From contig NC_057919.1 in the NCBI RefSeq assembly GCF_018873765.1, positions 65,404,984-65,468,983 on the forward strand: DNA of 64,000 bases, in the 5' to 3' direction. The notes beneath the pieces are model-generated. The model did not search any database and was not told the origin of the DNA. It was given only the letters and a program-made list of their open reading frames with translations. Of the stretch, positions 35,416 through 47,835 are shown piece after piece; positions within the stretch are counted from its first letter, which is position 1, and every line of letters starts with the position of its first letter. The position numbers and the translations under genes are program-made. The stretch is from Telopea speciosissima. Lineage: Eukaryota > Streptophyta > Magnoliopsida > Proteales > Proteaceae.

Positions 35416-36528
35416 AGTGCCCGCTTGAAAACCTTACGGGTGTTTCTGTTCTGGATATGTGCTGAGAAACAGCAAAACAGTTTTTTCATTTTCTGTTCTG
35501 AGAAACCGTTTTTGACCGGCTTGGTAAACCTGTTCTTGAAAACAAGCAAAACCCTTTCTTTTTTTCTTTTCTTTTTTTTAAAATTAACAAAAGGATATGT
35601 TTGGCACACTTTTCCAATTTTACAAAAAAGCATAGTGAACGAATAGAGGAGTTTTTATCGGGCACACTTTTCCAATTTTCAGCCAAGAAACGACAGAACA
35701 TGTCAAGTCAAAAGTCTTCCAGATAGCATAAATTTTGATTTATATTTCCAAAAACCATATCATTGCTATATTAAATCATTTTTATATCTTATTTCTTAAG
35801 GACTCGAAAAACTACAATGAAGTTACTGTGCTACCAAAGCCTTGTGTCATGTTTCCTCTTTAAAAAAAAAATACCAAACATAGATGCAGATGAACAGCTC
35901 AAAACAGGGAGTTGCCAGCTTTTTGTTGATAAAATTAAATCCTGTAGATGAACAGCTCGATAGAAATCCAGAAGTAAGCAGTATGTGGAAGGAGACAGTA
36001 GTTTATCTTCATATAACCATTAACTAGATCGAGTCTCATATATTGTATATAGCAGCATAGGTTGCTGCTACAAAATGAAAGGTCTCTAAAAGACTATCAA
36101 ACCAGAGATATAGGGGAGTAAATACTGATATAAATTTGCTCTAATATCATGTGGCAGCAGAGAAACCTGCAATTAGTACTTACCAAGCTTGAGAAGAGAA
36201 AGAGAGAAGAAGGTGAAGAGCACAGTCGATGGAGAGGAGAGAAAGCTAGAACACGATAGGATAATCTCCCTATCATGGGCTGGGCTAGTCTAGTATATAT
36301 ATATATATATATATATATATTCCAAGTCAAAACAGCTCTTAGTATGGAATCCTACCCTGCTAAGATATGATACTAAGTCTGCAGATTACAATAAGAGCTA
36401 ATCTAGTTACTAGTTACAACTAAAATACTATCCCACAATACAGCAAACACCATACCATGCTACACCACACTACCCACGATATATTTTTACAGCAGGAAAC
36501 TAATTATTCCTATCATCATTATTTCTCA
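34869..36528. other. Intergenic with microsatellites, no gene
   Basis: The former 5' flank of the FAd fragment is followed by AT-rich DNA. A (CT)n run of about 41 bp lies at 35374-35414 and an (AT)n run at about 36295-36320. Positions 35400-35690 contain decayed MITE-like text ('gcacacttttccaatttt' occurs twice). No other signal. Confidence 0.45.
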
Positions 36529-36652
36529 CATAGTTATCAAGGCGTCGCCTAGGCGGCCAGACGCCTTGGTCTACTTGTCCGCCTAATTGGTGTTGCCTTG
36601 TTTTTTGTCCCTCTTCACCACCTTGGGTCGCTTAGATGCCGTGACAACTATG
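36529..36652. mobile_element. hAT-type MITE, 124 bp, 8-bp TSD
   Basis: Ends CATAGTTATCAAGGCGTC and, in reverse, CATAGTTGTCACGGCATC. The flanks ATTTCTCA and ATTTCTCG match at 7 of 8 bases. Interior phrases 'cgcctaggcgg' are self-complementary. Same family as 23107-23250. Confidence 0.88.
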
Positions 36653-36842
36653 ATTTCTCGATATTATTAATGAAATCCATTCTTCAATAGTTAGGAATTA
36701 ATGCGTCAAAATTTTTTTTTTTTTTTTAAAATGATATTTCATTACTTGTCCAGTGGTGCCTATTTTAGATGTAATTAGAGTTCGCACAGGTATGTTTTCT
36801 GCCATGTTTATTGGAAACTGTTCATTTAGTGGTTATCGTTAT

Positions 36843-37200
36843 TGTTGGATTTTTAATTGTATTTAAAATTAAAGATTCAAAACACGTTTTTTATGGATGT
36901 GTTAGAGGGTTATGTCTTTCCTTATAGACACTTAAATAGCCAATAGGTGCCTATTGGAAGACTTGTTTGAGTGGCTAACAAACAAGCCTAATGGGAAAAG
37001 ACATGAGTTGGGACATATCTCTTGGAGACATCCCTTAGGGGTATCTCTTGGAGACATCCCTTAGGGGTATCTCTTCCTCTCCTATATAAAGAGAGGAGGT
37101 CTTGCTCATTCTCTAACAATTGTTTTTAAAATACATTTTTTCCTACCCATCGTAGTCGGTCAGTATCGATGAATTAATGAATATAGCCTTTGGACGCCTT
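36843..37200 (+). mobile_element. Possible LTR fragment with TATA box and 26-bp tandem repeat
   Basis: The stretch begins TGTTGGATTTTTAATTG, contains the tandem phrase 'atctcttggagacatccctt' repeated with a 26-bp spacing (about 37017-37070), then CCTATATAAAGAGAGG (about 37081-37096) and a pyrimidine-rich leader, an arrangement like a U3-R region. No partner LTR, primer site or TSD was found. Confidence 0.35.
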
Positions 37201-38311
37201 TTGTAATCACATTTGGAACTGCAACCTATGTGATTAGAGAGTTGTTTTATCTTGGGGGTATAGATGCATGGTCAACCCCGATTGCAGAATTGGGGCATCT
37301 AAAAACCTTAAGGAGAGCATCGTTTGATGCGACTCAACTCTACCATTTATTGTTTAGGTTACACAAGAGGATGTGTATTGTTGATGCGGTGCGATACTAT
37401 TGTCATACCAATCAGATAAGTCTTGTATTTACTATTTGTTTATTGTATTTCTAGTCTTATACTTGCTGCCCATGATATTTTACTCTTACAGTTATATATT
37501 CCATTCTGGCAGAATTCTTGTTCTATGTCCATATAAAATTGTATTTAACAAAAGTACTAGGTGAGTTTCAGGTCAGCGAGGAGAGGAGGCGGAGAAGATG
37601 GCTGGTGGGCATTCTGATATGATCTCTACCATCCCAAGTAATTGAGATGCGACTTTAGATTTGTATGCCCAGCATCTTGCCTATTTCTAATTCTTGACTA
37701 TAAATTGTATATTTAACTCTTGAAATGGAATTGCATTCTATCTCCTATCTTTGAATCTCAACTACCTTAAAATTAAAACCCATCTATTCACTTCCCAATT
37801 TCTGCCAATAGTTTCTAGGTGGGTTGGCGCAGGAAACCTTTTTGGTGGCCTGGATAGATAGAACCCAAGGTCCCCTGCTAACATATCAAATTTTAGCCCA
37901 AACAGAGTTTTGAAAAATCTGAACCATAGGAGAGTAGGAGAGTGAAATGTCAAAATTCAATTAACACCATGAATAACTCAACAGAAAAGAAAACTCAACT
38001 TACCAACATTAAAAGTTACATGTATAGCTTTCTTAATTTGATCCAACAATTAGTGCAGTTGTTAAATTAGCATGGTATAGGTTTAGGGGTGGAGGGGGCA
38101 GAGGGTTTGCGATAGAGAGGGGAAGGGGATAATAGAAGAAAAAGAAGAGAAAATTTTAAGTTTTGCACTCACACCATTTTAACTAGATTGACTTGAGATT
38201 ATAATAAAAAGGGAAAATATCAAGCAAAAAATATTTTGTGATTTTAACTAGGTTGACTTCACATTATAATAGATGCTTCCTTTGTTTGTAGTCAATGTGG
38301 GATTAACTGGC
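37201..38311. other. Intergenic, no gene
   Basis: A 74-codon frame at 37230-37454 has no recognisable family. The rest is AT-rich without a repeat I can name. Confidence 0.35.
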
Positions 38312-38554
38312 TTATTTCCCCTCCTTGGTTTTGGATCTATGTAAATCTGATACCGTGCGCTTTCCCTGCGCCCATGAATGAATTTCGGTTTACCAAAAAA
38401 GAAACAATGTTGGATAAATAATAATGAGAGGGTTATTTCCCCTCCTTGGTTTTGGATCTATGTAAATCTGATACCTTGCGTTTTTCCTGCGCCTATGAAT
38501 GAATTTCGGTTTACCAAAAAAGAAACAATGTTGGATTAATAATAATGAGAGGGT
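38312..38554 (+). mobile_element. L1 3' tail, present as a 121-bp tandem duplication
   Basis: Two copies start at 38312 and 38433 ('ttatttcccctccttggttt'), each running to 'tttcggtttaccaaaaaaga'. The 'aatgaatttcggtttacc' plus A-tract is the usual 3' end of plant L1 elements. No coding L1 sequence adjoins it. Confidence 0.7.
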
Positions 38555-38628
38555 TTTCTGGGCAAGTGACAGAGGAGCGGTGCAATGGTTTCCTACGTAG
38601 GATGACGGAGATCATTTCATGGATCCAA

Positions 38629-38801
38629 ATCCTCTACGATGCGGCTGTCTGTCTTGCCTGTGCTGCGTAGACACAGGGCCGCACGCAAAGACTGCCTTAA
38701 CCCCACTCAGTCAAGGCGCTCGAGCATGGATAAAGCGGTCTTTGCGCGCAGCCCTGTGTCTGCTTAGCACATGCAGGACAGGCAGCCGTGCCATAGAGGA
38801 T
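38629..38801. mobile_element. Fold-back MITE, copy 2
   Basis: Ends ATCCTCTACGATGCGGCTG and, in reverse, ATCCTCTATGGCACGGCTG. GGATCCAAAT flanks or overlaps both ends. Inner arms 'agacacagggc' and 'gccctgtgtct', plus 'gcaaagac' and 'gtctttgc', extend the hairpin across the element. Confidence 0.82.
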
Positions 38802-39816
38802 CCAAATCCTTATTTCATATGGAGAGAGAGAGAGTGTTGGCATACCTGAGCTGCTAGAGAGAGAGAGAGAGTGTGTGTGTATTGGTGTACCTTTCCATGG
38901 CGGCTCATAGAACATTTTCCTAAATAACAATAGGGAAAAAGAACCATTACCCAAAAAAAATAGGAAAAGAACTATGTCCAATAGTGTGGCCGATGCCAAT
39001 GCTCTCCATGTGTCTATTTTTCTCTTCTTGTGAAAATGCGCCTCTACCCTCTGTTTTGGGGATGAGAGAGATAGACAGGGAGAGTTGGCATAGGCTATGC
39101 TCCTGGACAGAGAACCACTTCTCATCATAATAGTGATAACAAAAAGGCATGTAAACACCCACATACACAATAGTGATAACAAAAGGGATGTAAACACCCA
39201 CACACTTTCTCCCTGAAGCGCATTGTGTTCATGGATTAACTCTCTCTCTCTCTCTCTCTATCAAAAAAAAAAACATCTCTCTTACACAATGATGTAAAAA
39301 TCTTCTCCGGCGTGCGCCAGTGTGTCTAGCATGCAACGAATGGTTGAGCATTGGCCTTGGGGACCGTGTCAGCCTGCCCAGCCATCTGAAACGCGCTGGA
39401 GAGGATCAGGACTCCTCTCAATGTTCATGCCTCCAGTCTTAGAACCTTCATAAGCCGGTATTAAAGGCAGAGTTTAGTAAAACTTTTAGAAACAAAAGCA
39501 TCAAGATCAATTTTAAGTACAAACTTATGAATTGTATCTGATATGAAAGAAAGTCATGTCAAAAAAAGCACGCACTTGTTAGAATCTTTGATGTGGAGTC
39601 TATAAATTATACGTCCTCTGGTATGGTGGTTGAATTATACTGACTTAATAATTGGGTCTTACCTGCCCTAGACATCTTGAGAAGATTGGAATGGAGCAAT
39701 GCTGCATTTATCTTGTTTGAATGCCCTTCTTCAATTATTTGTGGGATTGCTTGTTGCAGTACTGATGAAAAACATTCGCATTACTTAGTTATAATGTTTC
39801 AGTCTCACGGAATCCA
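38802..39816. other. Intergenic with microsatellites and a further fold-back element
   Basis: Compound GA/GT microsatellites lie at 38821-38880 and CT at 39240-39259. Positions 39300-39406 run from ATCTTCTCCGGCGTGCGCCA to 'acgcgctggagaggat' and look like a diverged, shorter fold-back MITE. No gene is supported. Confidence 0.45.
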
Positions 39817-39827
39817 TAAAAAAAAAA

Positions 39828-41494
39828 GGGTTTTTCACAAATGCCTCTTTGAAAATGTCCATTTTTTCAAATGCCCTCTTACAATTTTTCTAATTGTAAA
39901 TTTCCCCTTATTTTCAAAACATTATTGCAGTTTGATCCAATCCGTTAGAATGGAACATTAGAAGTTAGTTTTAGAGAATCTAATGACCAAAATACTTTAT
40001 GATAAAAACCAACAAAAATTAAAGGGTAAAGTTATCAACTGACCCTCATCTTCCCCAAATAGTTTAGGTTTGAAACTGAAACCCTAAACCTAAACGATTC
40101 CACAAATTCGAATCGCCGTTGTTAATCAATTTTAACTCAGCAATTGTTCTAAAAGTTAACTTCCATTACTAAGCTCAGCAATTGTTCTGCAACTATACTG
40201 CTCATCATCTCCTCCAACAGTTCTCAAATTCGAATTGCCGCTGCCTCTGTCGACCACTGAAAAGGGATTCAAAACATGAATACGATCCCAATAGCTCTTT
40301 CCTTTCTTCTACCACTCTTCACCTTCCGTCATTTTTCTGTTTGGAATTCTTCCTAAACTGGCTCTGAAGGTTTTTCCCAGATTTTCTGATTAGGCAGAAG
40401 TACAAATCCATAACTTAGCAAATTCGAATTTGGGAATAATTTTGAAGGAAAATGAAGAAAAATGGATGTAATTCAATCAACATTACAAATTTTTTTTTTG
40501 GGATGGGGTGAATTTGGTTATGAAAATCTTGGTAATGGAACGAATTAATTCGGGTATTGCACAAATTCATTCTATTTTTTTGTTTTCTAAAATCTCAACC
40601 TAGCCGAACCCATCTCTCCATTAAATCCCTGCAACTCATCTTCCTAACCCTAGCTATCTCTTCTCTCTTGGCAAAAGTACAGTTGGAATCCATAATCGGA
40701 GACCAGTTCCCCAAAGTTCCATGCCTTTCCTCCCTATCGTTCTTCTCAAACACTCAAATTTAGGGCATCGAATGAACAGAATACCGAATTACAGATTTCA
40801 ATTGGGTAAGAAACAGAAAAACAAAAAGGGGGAGAACGAGAGGAGAGGATCAGGGAACCGAATCACTTATATTAATTTGCATTCAATTTGCATTCTCAAT
40901 TGGATTAGATTAACTTAACGAGGTCAAGAGAAAGGTACAGATAACACTCAGGATAAAGATTACTTATTGCTTTCAGAGGGACAAAGACGAAGGAGGGGCA
41001 GAGCAGTTCTTCGTTAAAAGCCCAAACAATTGCTGAGGTTCAGTTGAGGTTGAGGATGAGAACACTCAGGATAAAGATTACTTATTGCTTTCAGAGGGAC
41101 AAAGACGGAGGAGGGGCAGAGCAGTTCTTCGTTAAAAGCCCAAACAATTGCTGAGGTTCAATTGAGGTTGAGGATGATGAAGAAGGAGATGGTTTGCAGG
41201 GTCTTCGCCTGAATCTGATTTCAACGAGCCTCCATGGGATGAATCGGAGAAGTTCATATTGCAGAAGTACCCATCATGGGAGTTGGATTGGGTTTGGAAG
41301 ATGAGTTGCAGGGTTGAGGGTTACTGAGGGTAATTTGGTCATTCTATCATATCAAAAGCATAATGGTAAAAAAAGTCCAGCCGTTTATATATAACGTTCC
41401 ATTCTAACGGATTGGACCAAACTCTTACAATGTTTTGAAAATAAGAGGGAGTTTACAATTAGAAAAGTTGTAAGGGGGCATTTGTGAAAAACCC
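39828..41494. mobile_element. Mutator-like element, 1.67 kb, non-autonomous
   Basis: TIRs of about 140 bp: both ends, read inward, begin GGGTTTTTCACAAATGCC and share 'tctaattgtaaa', 'cttattttcaaaacatt' and 'ccaatccgttagaatggaac'. Both flanks read T followed by ten A (39817-39827 and 41495-41505), which accommodates the 9-11-bp TSD of Mutator-like elements. The interior has a tandem duplication of 118 bp (starting 40943 and 41061). No transposase and no recognisable captured gene. Confidence 0.85.
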
Positions 41495-41540
41495 TAAAAA
41501 AAAAACTATGGCAATGCTGAAGCGTTCTTAACGGATCTGT

Positions 41541-41703
41541 ATCCTCTACTTCCGAGCTGCCCTTACTTCCGTGCGGCCCCACACACGGCAAGGCAGAAAA
41601 GACAGCTTTACCCCCACTTGGGCAAGGCACTCAGGTAGGGGTAAGGCGGTCTTTTTGCCACCTTGTTGTGTCTCAGTGTCTGGGGGGCACACGGCAGTAG
41701 AGG
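41541..41703. mobile_element. Fold-back MITE, copy 3
   Basis: From ATCCTCTACTTCCGAGC to 'acggcagtagagg', with inner arms 'aaaagacagctttaccccc' against 'ggggtaaggcggtcttttt'. Same family as 38629, 48942 and 49825. Confidence 0.8.
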
Positions 41704-42799
41704 AGCCCAATGCGTTCTTAATCGCCAATCTTCCAAAAGCATGCTAAAATGCAGTGCAACTTGGCGCTTTCAAGAAGGCTGCAGACATCTATATATATTT
41801 TCTGTACATAATTAATGATCTCACACAGTTACTATAAAGCTCTTAGGCTTCGTTTGCTTCATGTAAGAAGGTGAAAAAGGGTAATAATTTTCTATAAAAT
41901 AAGATTTTTTTTAATGTTAATTAATTTGATAAAGGAGGAGGGTTGTTATGTTAGATTGGCCGTGGACATTATTAAAGTATTGGCCCATCCCTTTTGCATG
42001 GATGAAGTAACCGACCACATTTAGTTGGGATAAGACTGAACTGAGTCGAGTTGGATTATTTGCCATAAAGGAAAACGATTTAAAATGAGATGTACATCAA
42101 GTGAATCAAATTGGGTGTCTCACTAACATGTATTATTTCAACTTTTCCCTCACGTTTATGGTTCATGTTTCTAACAAGTGTTTTTTTCCGATGTCTCTTA
42201 ATTTGACATGTGGCAATTACAATGTTTATATTTGGCACATGAGTGTAGAATTTTTTGGAGAATAGATCATTTGCAGGTACCAACATATGAACGTACATCT
42301 CAGAGCCAATCACATTTTAATTTTATTTCCATAAAACCTCTCATCCTTTTGTAAATGCCAAAATAGGACAGGTGGTTGGCTCTCACATATACGTGCACGG
42401 TTCACCTATTGGTACATGCAGAGGAATCCAACTCGATTTTTTTTCCCTTTTAATCTGGCAAGATTAAAGGGTTTCTCTATTCCAAATCCACCCAAGAAAC
42501 AAGGATGCATGGGATCGCGCAGATGAGAGGAGAGAATGAGATAGACAGAGAGAGAATTGTAGAAACGAGTGATGAGTGGGTGGCACAGGCTTGTCCTCGT
42601 GCAGAAGCTCAGGTGGTACAAGAAATCTCACGGTTTCACACTTTTTGTTAAGGATTGCTTTCAATGCTAAATGGAAAGAAATTGCTGATCAAAAAAAGCT
42701 AAATGGAAAAAAGATTGTGCTTTCTGTTACTGCAACGTCGCTTTGCTTGTAATTTACTAGCACGTCACCCCCACCCCCTCCCTCTCCTGTTTCTCTGCT

Positions 42800-42840
<41 letters not shown>

Positions 42841-42941
42841 TTTCTCTTTAACAGCTATGGCAAGCACCAGCCAGCCATCATCGCTTATATATATGATAGA
42901 GAGAAAGAGAGAACTGCCACAACAAAGAAAAGAGGAAGAAG
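41704..42941. promoter_or_regulatory. Upstream region of the intact WAT1 gene
   Basis: About 42070-42941 is duplicated upstream of the WAT1 pseudogene, with matches at 47690-47834 ('gtgaatca', 'ttgggtgtctca', 'tctcttaatttgac') and 49140-49572. A (TC)n tract of 35 bp at 42803-42837 lies 104 bp before the ATG; the second copy has a longer one (49450-49492) 80 bp before its ATG. A TATATATATG run at about 42888-42897 lies between the tract and the ATG and is probably 5' UTR rather than the true TATA box. No other regulatory motif is assigned. Confidence 0.5.
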
Positions 42942-45900
42942 ATGGCGAGAGAGTTGTTACCCTGTTTGGCCATGATCTTGGTTCAGTTTGGGTTTGCTGG
43001 AATTAACTTGATATCAAAGCTCGCCTTAGACGCAGGAATGAACCCTTTTGTCCTTGTTGCTTATCGACAGGTCTTCTCCGCCCTTACTATATCCCCATTC
43101 GCTTATTTGTGGGAGAGGTACGTACTTACTTGAAAGTGTTCGACAATATTCCTCTTCCAGCTAGCTACTCTTCTTAATTATTAATCACTAGTATATCACC
43201 CTTTCCATGTTTATTTTATAGGAAAACCAGACCAAGGGTCACCATACAAATTCTTTGTCAGATTTTCCTGAGCTCCATTGTTGGGTGAGTTTCATTTCCT
43301 AGTAGTGTTTTCCTTTAACTCCATTAAAATGAATTGGAGTAAATTAATAGTTAATTATTTTTGTAAATATGCAGGGCAACATTGAATCAGTGCCTTTTTT
43401 TTCTTGGACTCAAATTTACAACATCAACAATAGCATCTGCATTGGGCAATTTACTACCAGCAATCACCTTCATCATAGCTGTTCCTTTTGGGTATCCCAC
43501 TCTGGTTCTCTTCTTTTTAGTTCCTTTTGTGTAATGTGTTTTGCTTTTATTGAATATTATGGTTTTTGAAGATTGGAGAGAGTGGGAATCAAGAAGAGAT
43601 CAGGGAAAGCTAAGGTATTGGGAACAATATTATGTGTTGGTGGTGCCATGTTAATGTCAGTTTACAAAGGCAGATTCATCAACATTATGGAATCCAGCAT
43701 CCATTGGAGATATGCTGAGAGTATGCACAAGACAGATTCTAGCACTAAATCCAATATGTTTTTAGGTCCCTTGCTTATATTTGCAGGTTGCATCGCTTGG
43801 TCATTATGGTTTATAATCCAAGTAAGGATTATTTTAATTATCTTCTTCATTTCCTTTATTAATTCATTGTTATTCAGACTGATGTGCAATCTATTCTTTT
43901 ATATTCCAACTCAACCAAAAGCTCAAATTATTTCCAACACCCCTCCTCACGTGTAGCTGCAAACTCTTTCCAATCCAAAATCTCAAATTCTTTTCAACAC
44001 TCCCCCAAACGTGTAACTGCTAACTTTCTAACACTCTACATCACATGTAGCTGCAAACTCTTTCCAATCCAAAAATTCAAATTCTTTTCAACATTCGCCC
44101 TAACGTGTAACTGTAAACTCTTTCCTACACTCCCCCCCATAGTTCAGGAACTCGTCGAGATCTCGGTAATATCTCTTTTTTTGAAAAAAGCGAGACGAGA
44201 CTTAAGGCGAAATGAAATATTACCCCATCTCGGTCGAGTCGAGATCTCTGTTTGATATTTTGGTTTGACCGAGAATTGGATCAAACTAACGTTTATAATG
44301 TATATATCTCGACATAGACAGTCAAGATCTCTCCAGAACTCGACAGAGAAGTGTGCATTTGACCTAATTTTTGAGAATTTTTTTATGATGGTTTATGATA
44401 GAGATATATGTAATATGTTAAGATTGATGTATTGTATACTTTTTACATTTGTAATGTTTATTTAAGTTATTTTATATTAATTGTATGTTTTGATTGCTTT
44501 CACTTACTAAATTATGTGTAGAATAGGGCCTATTAGTACGTCGTTGCCTAACAACCTACGGTATAAAGTGAAACTCTTATTTGGACTTTGTTTTTTTGTA
44601 AAATCTGATAGTGTCATTGTGTTTAAATGACCTAAAATATGCTAAATACCAAGTTTCAGGCCCAAACTAGATCTAAAACCCACCAAAACCAGCCTTCGAG
44701 TTTTTTTTTTATAAACAAATTACATCAACTCACTGAGATCTCAGCCCAACTCGGTTTTTTGGCTGGGTGAAAACTGTACCAAAATCGAGTTCTTAAACCT
44801 CCCCTCCCCCCTCTCACATGTAGGTGGGGAGACTATGTCCAATACTCCCTTTCACTTGTAGCTAAAATGAGCATACATGTGGAAAGATAATGCAGGGGAG
44901 GACCGAGAGACTGCTTTGATACCATTAGATTCCAACACAATAACGTGAACTATTAAATGTAGATCCAATTGGTATATGAAAATACTCAAGGTCCCAATTT
45001 TTTTCTTTTGATGACAGTGTAATCATACAAACCACACACCAATCCCAAAAGGTTAACCGACTTTTAGTACCGTGGAATAACGAATATACACAACACACAC
45101 CACATTGATTTGATTGATTGATTCCATGGTTTCTCTACTAATAATATCCTTCTTGGTTCTCTTGTGGGTGATATTTTTTTAGGCTAAAATGAGCAAGACA
45201 TTTGTAGCTCCTTACTCAAGCACGGCCTTACTATGTTTCATGGCTAGCATTCAATGTGGAGTCATTGGAATATGCGTGGAGCACAATATCTCTGGATGGT
45301 CTTTAAAGTCTCACATTAGACTCATCACAGCTCTATGCTCTGTAAGCTTAATAATCCAAAATTAAAAAGATCCTTATTTTCTTATTCTCCCATTTGTTTC
45401 AAAATTTCCAATCCTCAGGCTTTCTTGATCTTCAGGGAGTTGTGGGATCACTAGTGATTTGCATCATGTCATGGTGTATAGAGAAGAGAGGTCCTCTTTA
45501 TGTTTCCATGTTCAACCCACTAGTGCTCGTCATTGTAGCTGTAATGGGTTGGGCAATACTCAATGAGAAATTATATATGGGAAGGTTTGTATTTTGTTGT
45601 TTTTTCCTTATTATTCCTCATTATTTTTGCAGCATTCATTCTTAATATTTAGCTAAATTTAGTAAATATTAAGTAGGGGTGCTACTAGACCGGATTGGCT
45701 CTAGCAACCTTATGGTAGATGTAAATATTATGATAATATATCGTATATATGGTATTTTCTTATTGACACCATAGTTGGAAAACCGGGTTTTGGCTGGGAC
45801 GAGTTGAGTCAAAATTTTGAAAATCTTGTCAAGAGTCGTGTAGATTAGGCCAGGGTAAAAAATGATGAGACTGGGTCATAAATGGTCTAAGTCAAATAAG

Positions 45901-47244
45901 ACTCGGTATTTTTTACCAGAGTTATGACAAAATCGGCAAGTTTAATCGTTTTTAAAAAAATTATACAACTAGTTCACTTAGAAACGGAGTTAACTAAATA
46001 GTAAATCCATAATCTAAAACAATACGACTCCCTTCTCTTGTTCAATGATATAAACTCAAAATACATTGATATGTGATTAGTTGATTTTTTTCCCCCATAT
46101 TTTTCGGTATTTTTATGATTTTTTATTACTTTATACATATTTATTGCATTATAAAATTAAAAAATGTGACTCATCTTGACCAGGTTTGACTAGGCCAAGT
46201 CACCGGGTTTTTCTAGAAGACGAGTTGAGTCAGAAAACCTGGTTTTCCAACAATGATTGACACCCCTTGAGGTGTCAAATAATTTGTAACTTTACTTTTT
46301 TGCTCTTTTAGTATAACACATTTTTTTCTTCTAAAAAAGGATAAATCCTATCATTTCACATGTATATTCTAAAACATGCAAAGACAATGACAGCTTGTAA
46401 AATCCCCTTTTCTTTACTCGTAACTTAAAGTAGTGTTGCTATGTTGGGAATAATATAAGGGGTAATCAAAAGAAGATTACAAATTCTAAATACACCCATA
46501 GATGTGTCATTTAAACAGTCCTCTTATAATAAAAAAAAAAATTTGACCCAATTTTTATGCACTGGTCTGTGTATGTACACGATCATGCCTTCAATCGTTG
46601 GATGGGAGCTGTGAGGGGAAAATGTGTAACGGTTGAAGACACGACCATGTAAATACACGGTTATGTACAAAACCTTTTGTCGTAAAATTAATATATTTAT
46701 AGGGTAGAGATCGTTGCCTGATCGTGTGGCCCCTGCACCAAGGCAAGGGCCAATGAGAACGCATGCAGGGGCATCAACATAAATGGGATTTTTGTATCAC
46801 AGGGGTGGGGTGGTTTCGCATGCTCTTATGTCTGAGCACAGGGGCCACACGACTAGGCATCATTCCCCCCCCCCATATTTATATGTACAAAAGTAATAGA
46901 ATTGAGCTGAGTTGGACTGGGCTCAGATCGAGGCCTTAGTCCATGCTTGGCCCATCCTGACCCTGGGCCTAAAATTCTCAACCCTGCCCCTATCTACTCC
47001 TACTGGCTAAAAAGCTCATCCCAAGCACCGTCAAACTCAGGCAGGTTTGGGCTCGTCGGGCCAAACTTGCACCCTAATATTAAGCATATTGATATATTTG
47101 TAAAAGATCAATCCACATTTCAACTCACAATTTTGTATTTTCAGTGCTTTGGGGTCAGCATTGATAGTGGTGGGACTTTACGTTGTTCTACGGGGGAAGG
47201 AGAAAGAGATGGATCGCATAAGCATAGACAATGGGTTGAGATAA
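42942..47244 (+). CDS. WAT1-related (nodulin MtN21/EamA) transporter, 7 exons
   Basis: Exons: 42942-43117, 43222-43284, 43375-43491, 43572-43821, 45183-45341, 45436-45584 and 47145-47244, all with GT..AG borders. They join to 1014 nt, or 337 residues. The start gives [15 protein letters not shown], the standard WAT1 N-terminus and first membrane helix. The protein has two EamA repeats (about residues 8-135 and 180-320) and about ten predicted helices. Family marks include [21 protein letters not shown], an [12 protein letters not shown] segment and LNEKLYMGS. Family members sit in the plasma membrane or tonoplast and move amino acids, auxin or related compounds; the substrate here is unknown. 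The protein is slightly shorter than the usual 350-400, mostly at the C-terminus. Intron 4 (1.4 kb) and intron 6 (1.6 kb) hold MITEs. Exon limits rest on splice signals and on agreement with the second copy. Confidence 0.92.
43890..45060. mobile_element. Copia/TRIM-like remnants in intron 4 of the intact WAT1 gene
   Basis: Phrases 'ttccaacactcccc' and 'cgtgtagctgcaaactcttt' repeat several times, and 'tttgataccattagattcc' (about 44915) resembles a reversed initiator-Met primer site next to an LTR edge. The same arrangement occurs in intron 4 of the second copy (52380-53020), so it predates the gene duplication. Strongly decayed. Confidence 0.45.
44142..44799. mobile_element. MITE-like insertion in WAT1 intron 4
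   Basis: From 'agttcaggaactcgtcgag' to 'cgagttcttaaacct'; reversed, the right end reads AGGTTTAAGAACTCG, similar to the left. 'gagatctcgg' and related phrases recur inside. It is absent from the second WAT1 copy. The flanks are C-rich, so the TSD cannot be read. Limits are approximate. Confidence 0.5.
45770..46255. mobile_element. hAT-type MITE, 486 bp, perfect TSD, in WAT1 intron 6
   Basis: Left end CATAGTTGGAAAACCGGG, right end reversed CATTGTTGGAAAACCAGG. The 8-bp duplication ATTGACAC is exact at 45762-45769 and 46256-46263. 'acgagttgagtcaaaa' near the left end is echoed by 'gacgagttgagtcagaaa' near the right. It is absent from the second WAT1 copy, so it arrived after the duplication or was lost there. 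Confidence 0.9.
46713..46862. mobile_element. Hairpin MITE in WAT1 intron 6, shared with the second copy
   Basis: 'gttgcctgatcgtgtggccc' at the left faces, reversed, 'gatgcctagtcgtgtggccc' at the right. A diverged copy lies at the same intron position in the second gene (about 54390-54545, with 'gcacacgactagacag'). Confidence 0.75.
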
Positions 47245-47826
47245 GGGGAGGAGCATGACAAGAAAGGAGATATGGAATTACCATGTGCATTCAAATGGCA
47301 ATCTTCGAAATGTGGGAGAAGAAATGAAGACTACAAGAGTATAAAGAGAGTTTCCCAGATTTGAACTAGTACCTTTTCTTCATCTCAAGAAAAGGAATTT
47401 AAATAAAAAAATTGAGACAACAAAGGGTTTATGGGGATTGAGCAAAAAGTAATTAGTGTCATAAATCTTGTAAGTGGAACAAAGGCGCCCAAGTGTGTTA
47501 TTTTTTTTTATTTCTCTTCTTTTCTAACATTATTTAGTATGTAACAATATAGAGTATTCTATATAACATTAAACCACATCAAGTCATCAAAAATCAGCAT
47601 TAAGCCACATCAAGTAATCACAAATCAATATTAAGTCACATCAAATATCGAATTAGTGTGGTTTTGTAATGCATCCAAGGAATATATCGTGAAGTGAATC
47701 ATGTTGGGTGTCTCAATAGCATGTAGTATTTCAATTTATCCCTCCTAATATGGTTTATGTTTCTAATATGTACTTTCCCCTGCGTCTCTTAATTTGACGT
47801 GTGGAAATTATAATGTGTTTGTTCAT
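47245..47826. other. 3' flank of the intact WAT1 gene and duplication junction
   Basis: Probably includes the 3' UTR. 'accttttcttcatctcaaga' and 'gagcaaaaagtaattagt' recur downstream of the second copy (about 55107-55260). From about 47690 the sequence matches the upstream region of the first gene (about 42090), so the boundary of the tandem duplication falls near here. Confidence 0.55.
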
Positions 47827-47835
47827 ATTTGGCAA

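Noticed and set aside
37230-37454. 74-codon frame MIRELFYLGGID
   Set aside because: No recognisable homologue, no splice context, and an AT-rich 3' end.
39677-39961. 94-codon frame MRRLEWSNAAFILF
   Set aside because: Its second half is the MULE inverted repeat, also seen reversed at 41379-41494, so it is not a gene.
43369-44255. Frames through WAT1 exons that read on into introns
   Set aside because: They are explained by exon 3 and exon 4 with clear GT donors; the intron extensions are not coding.
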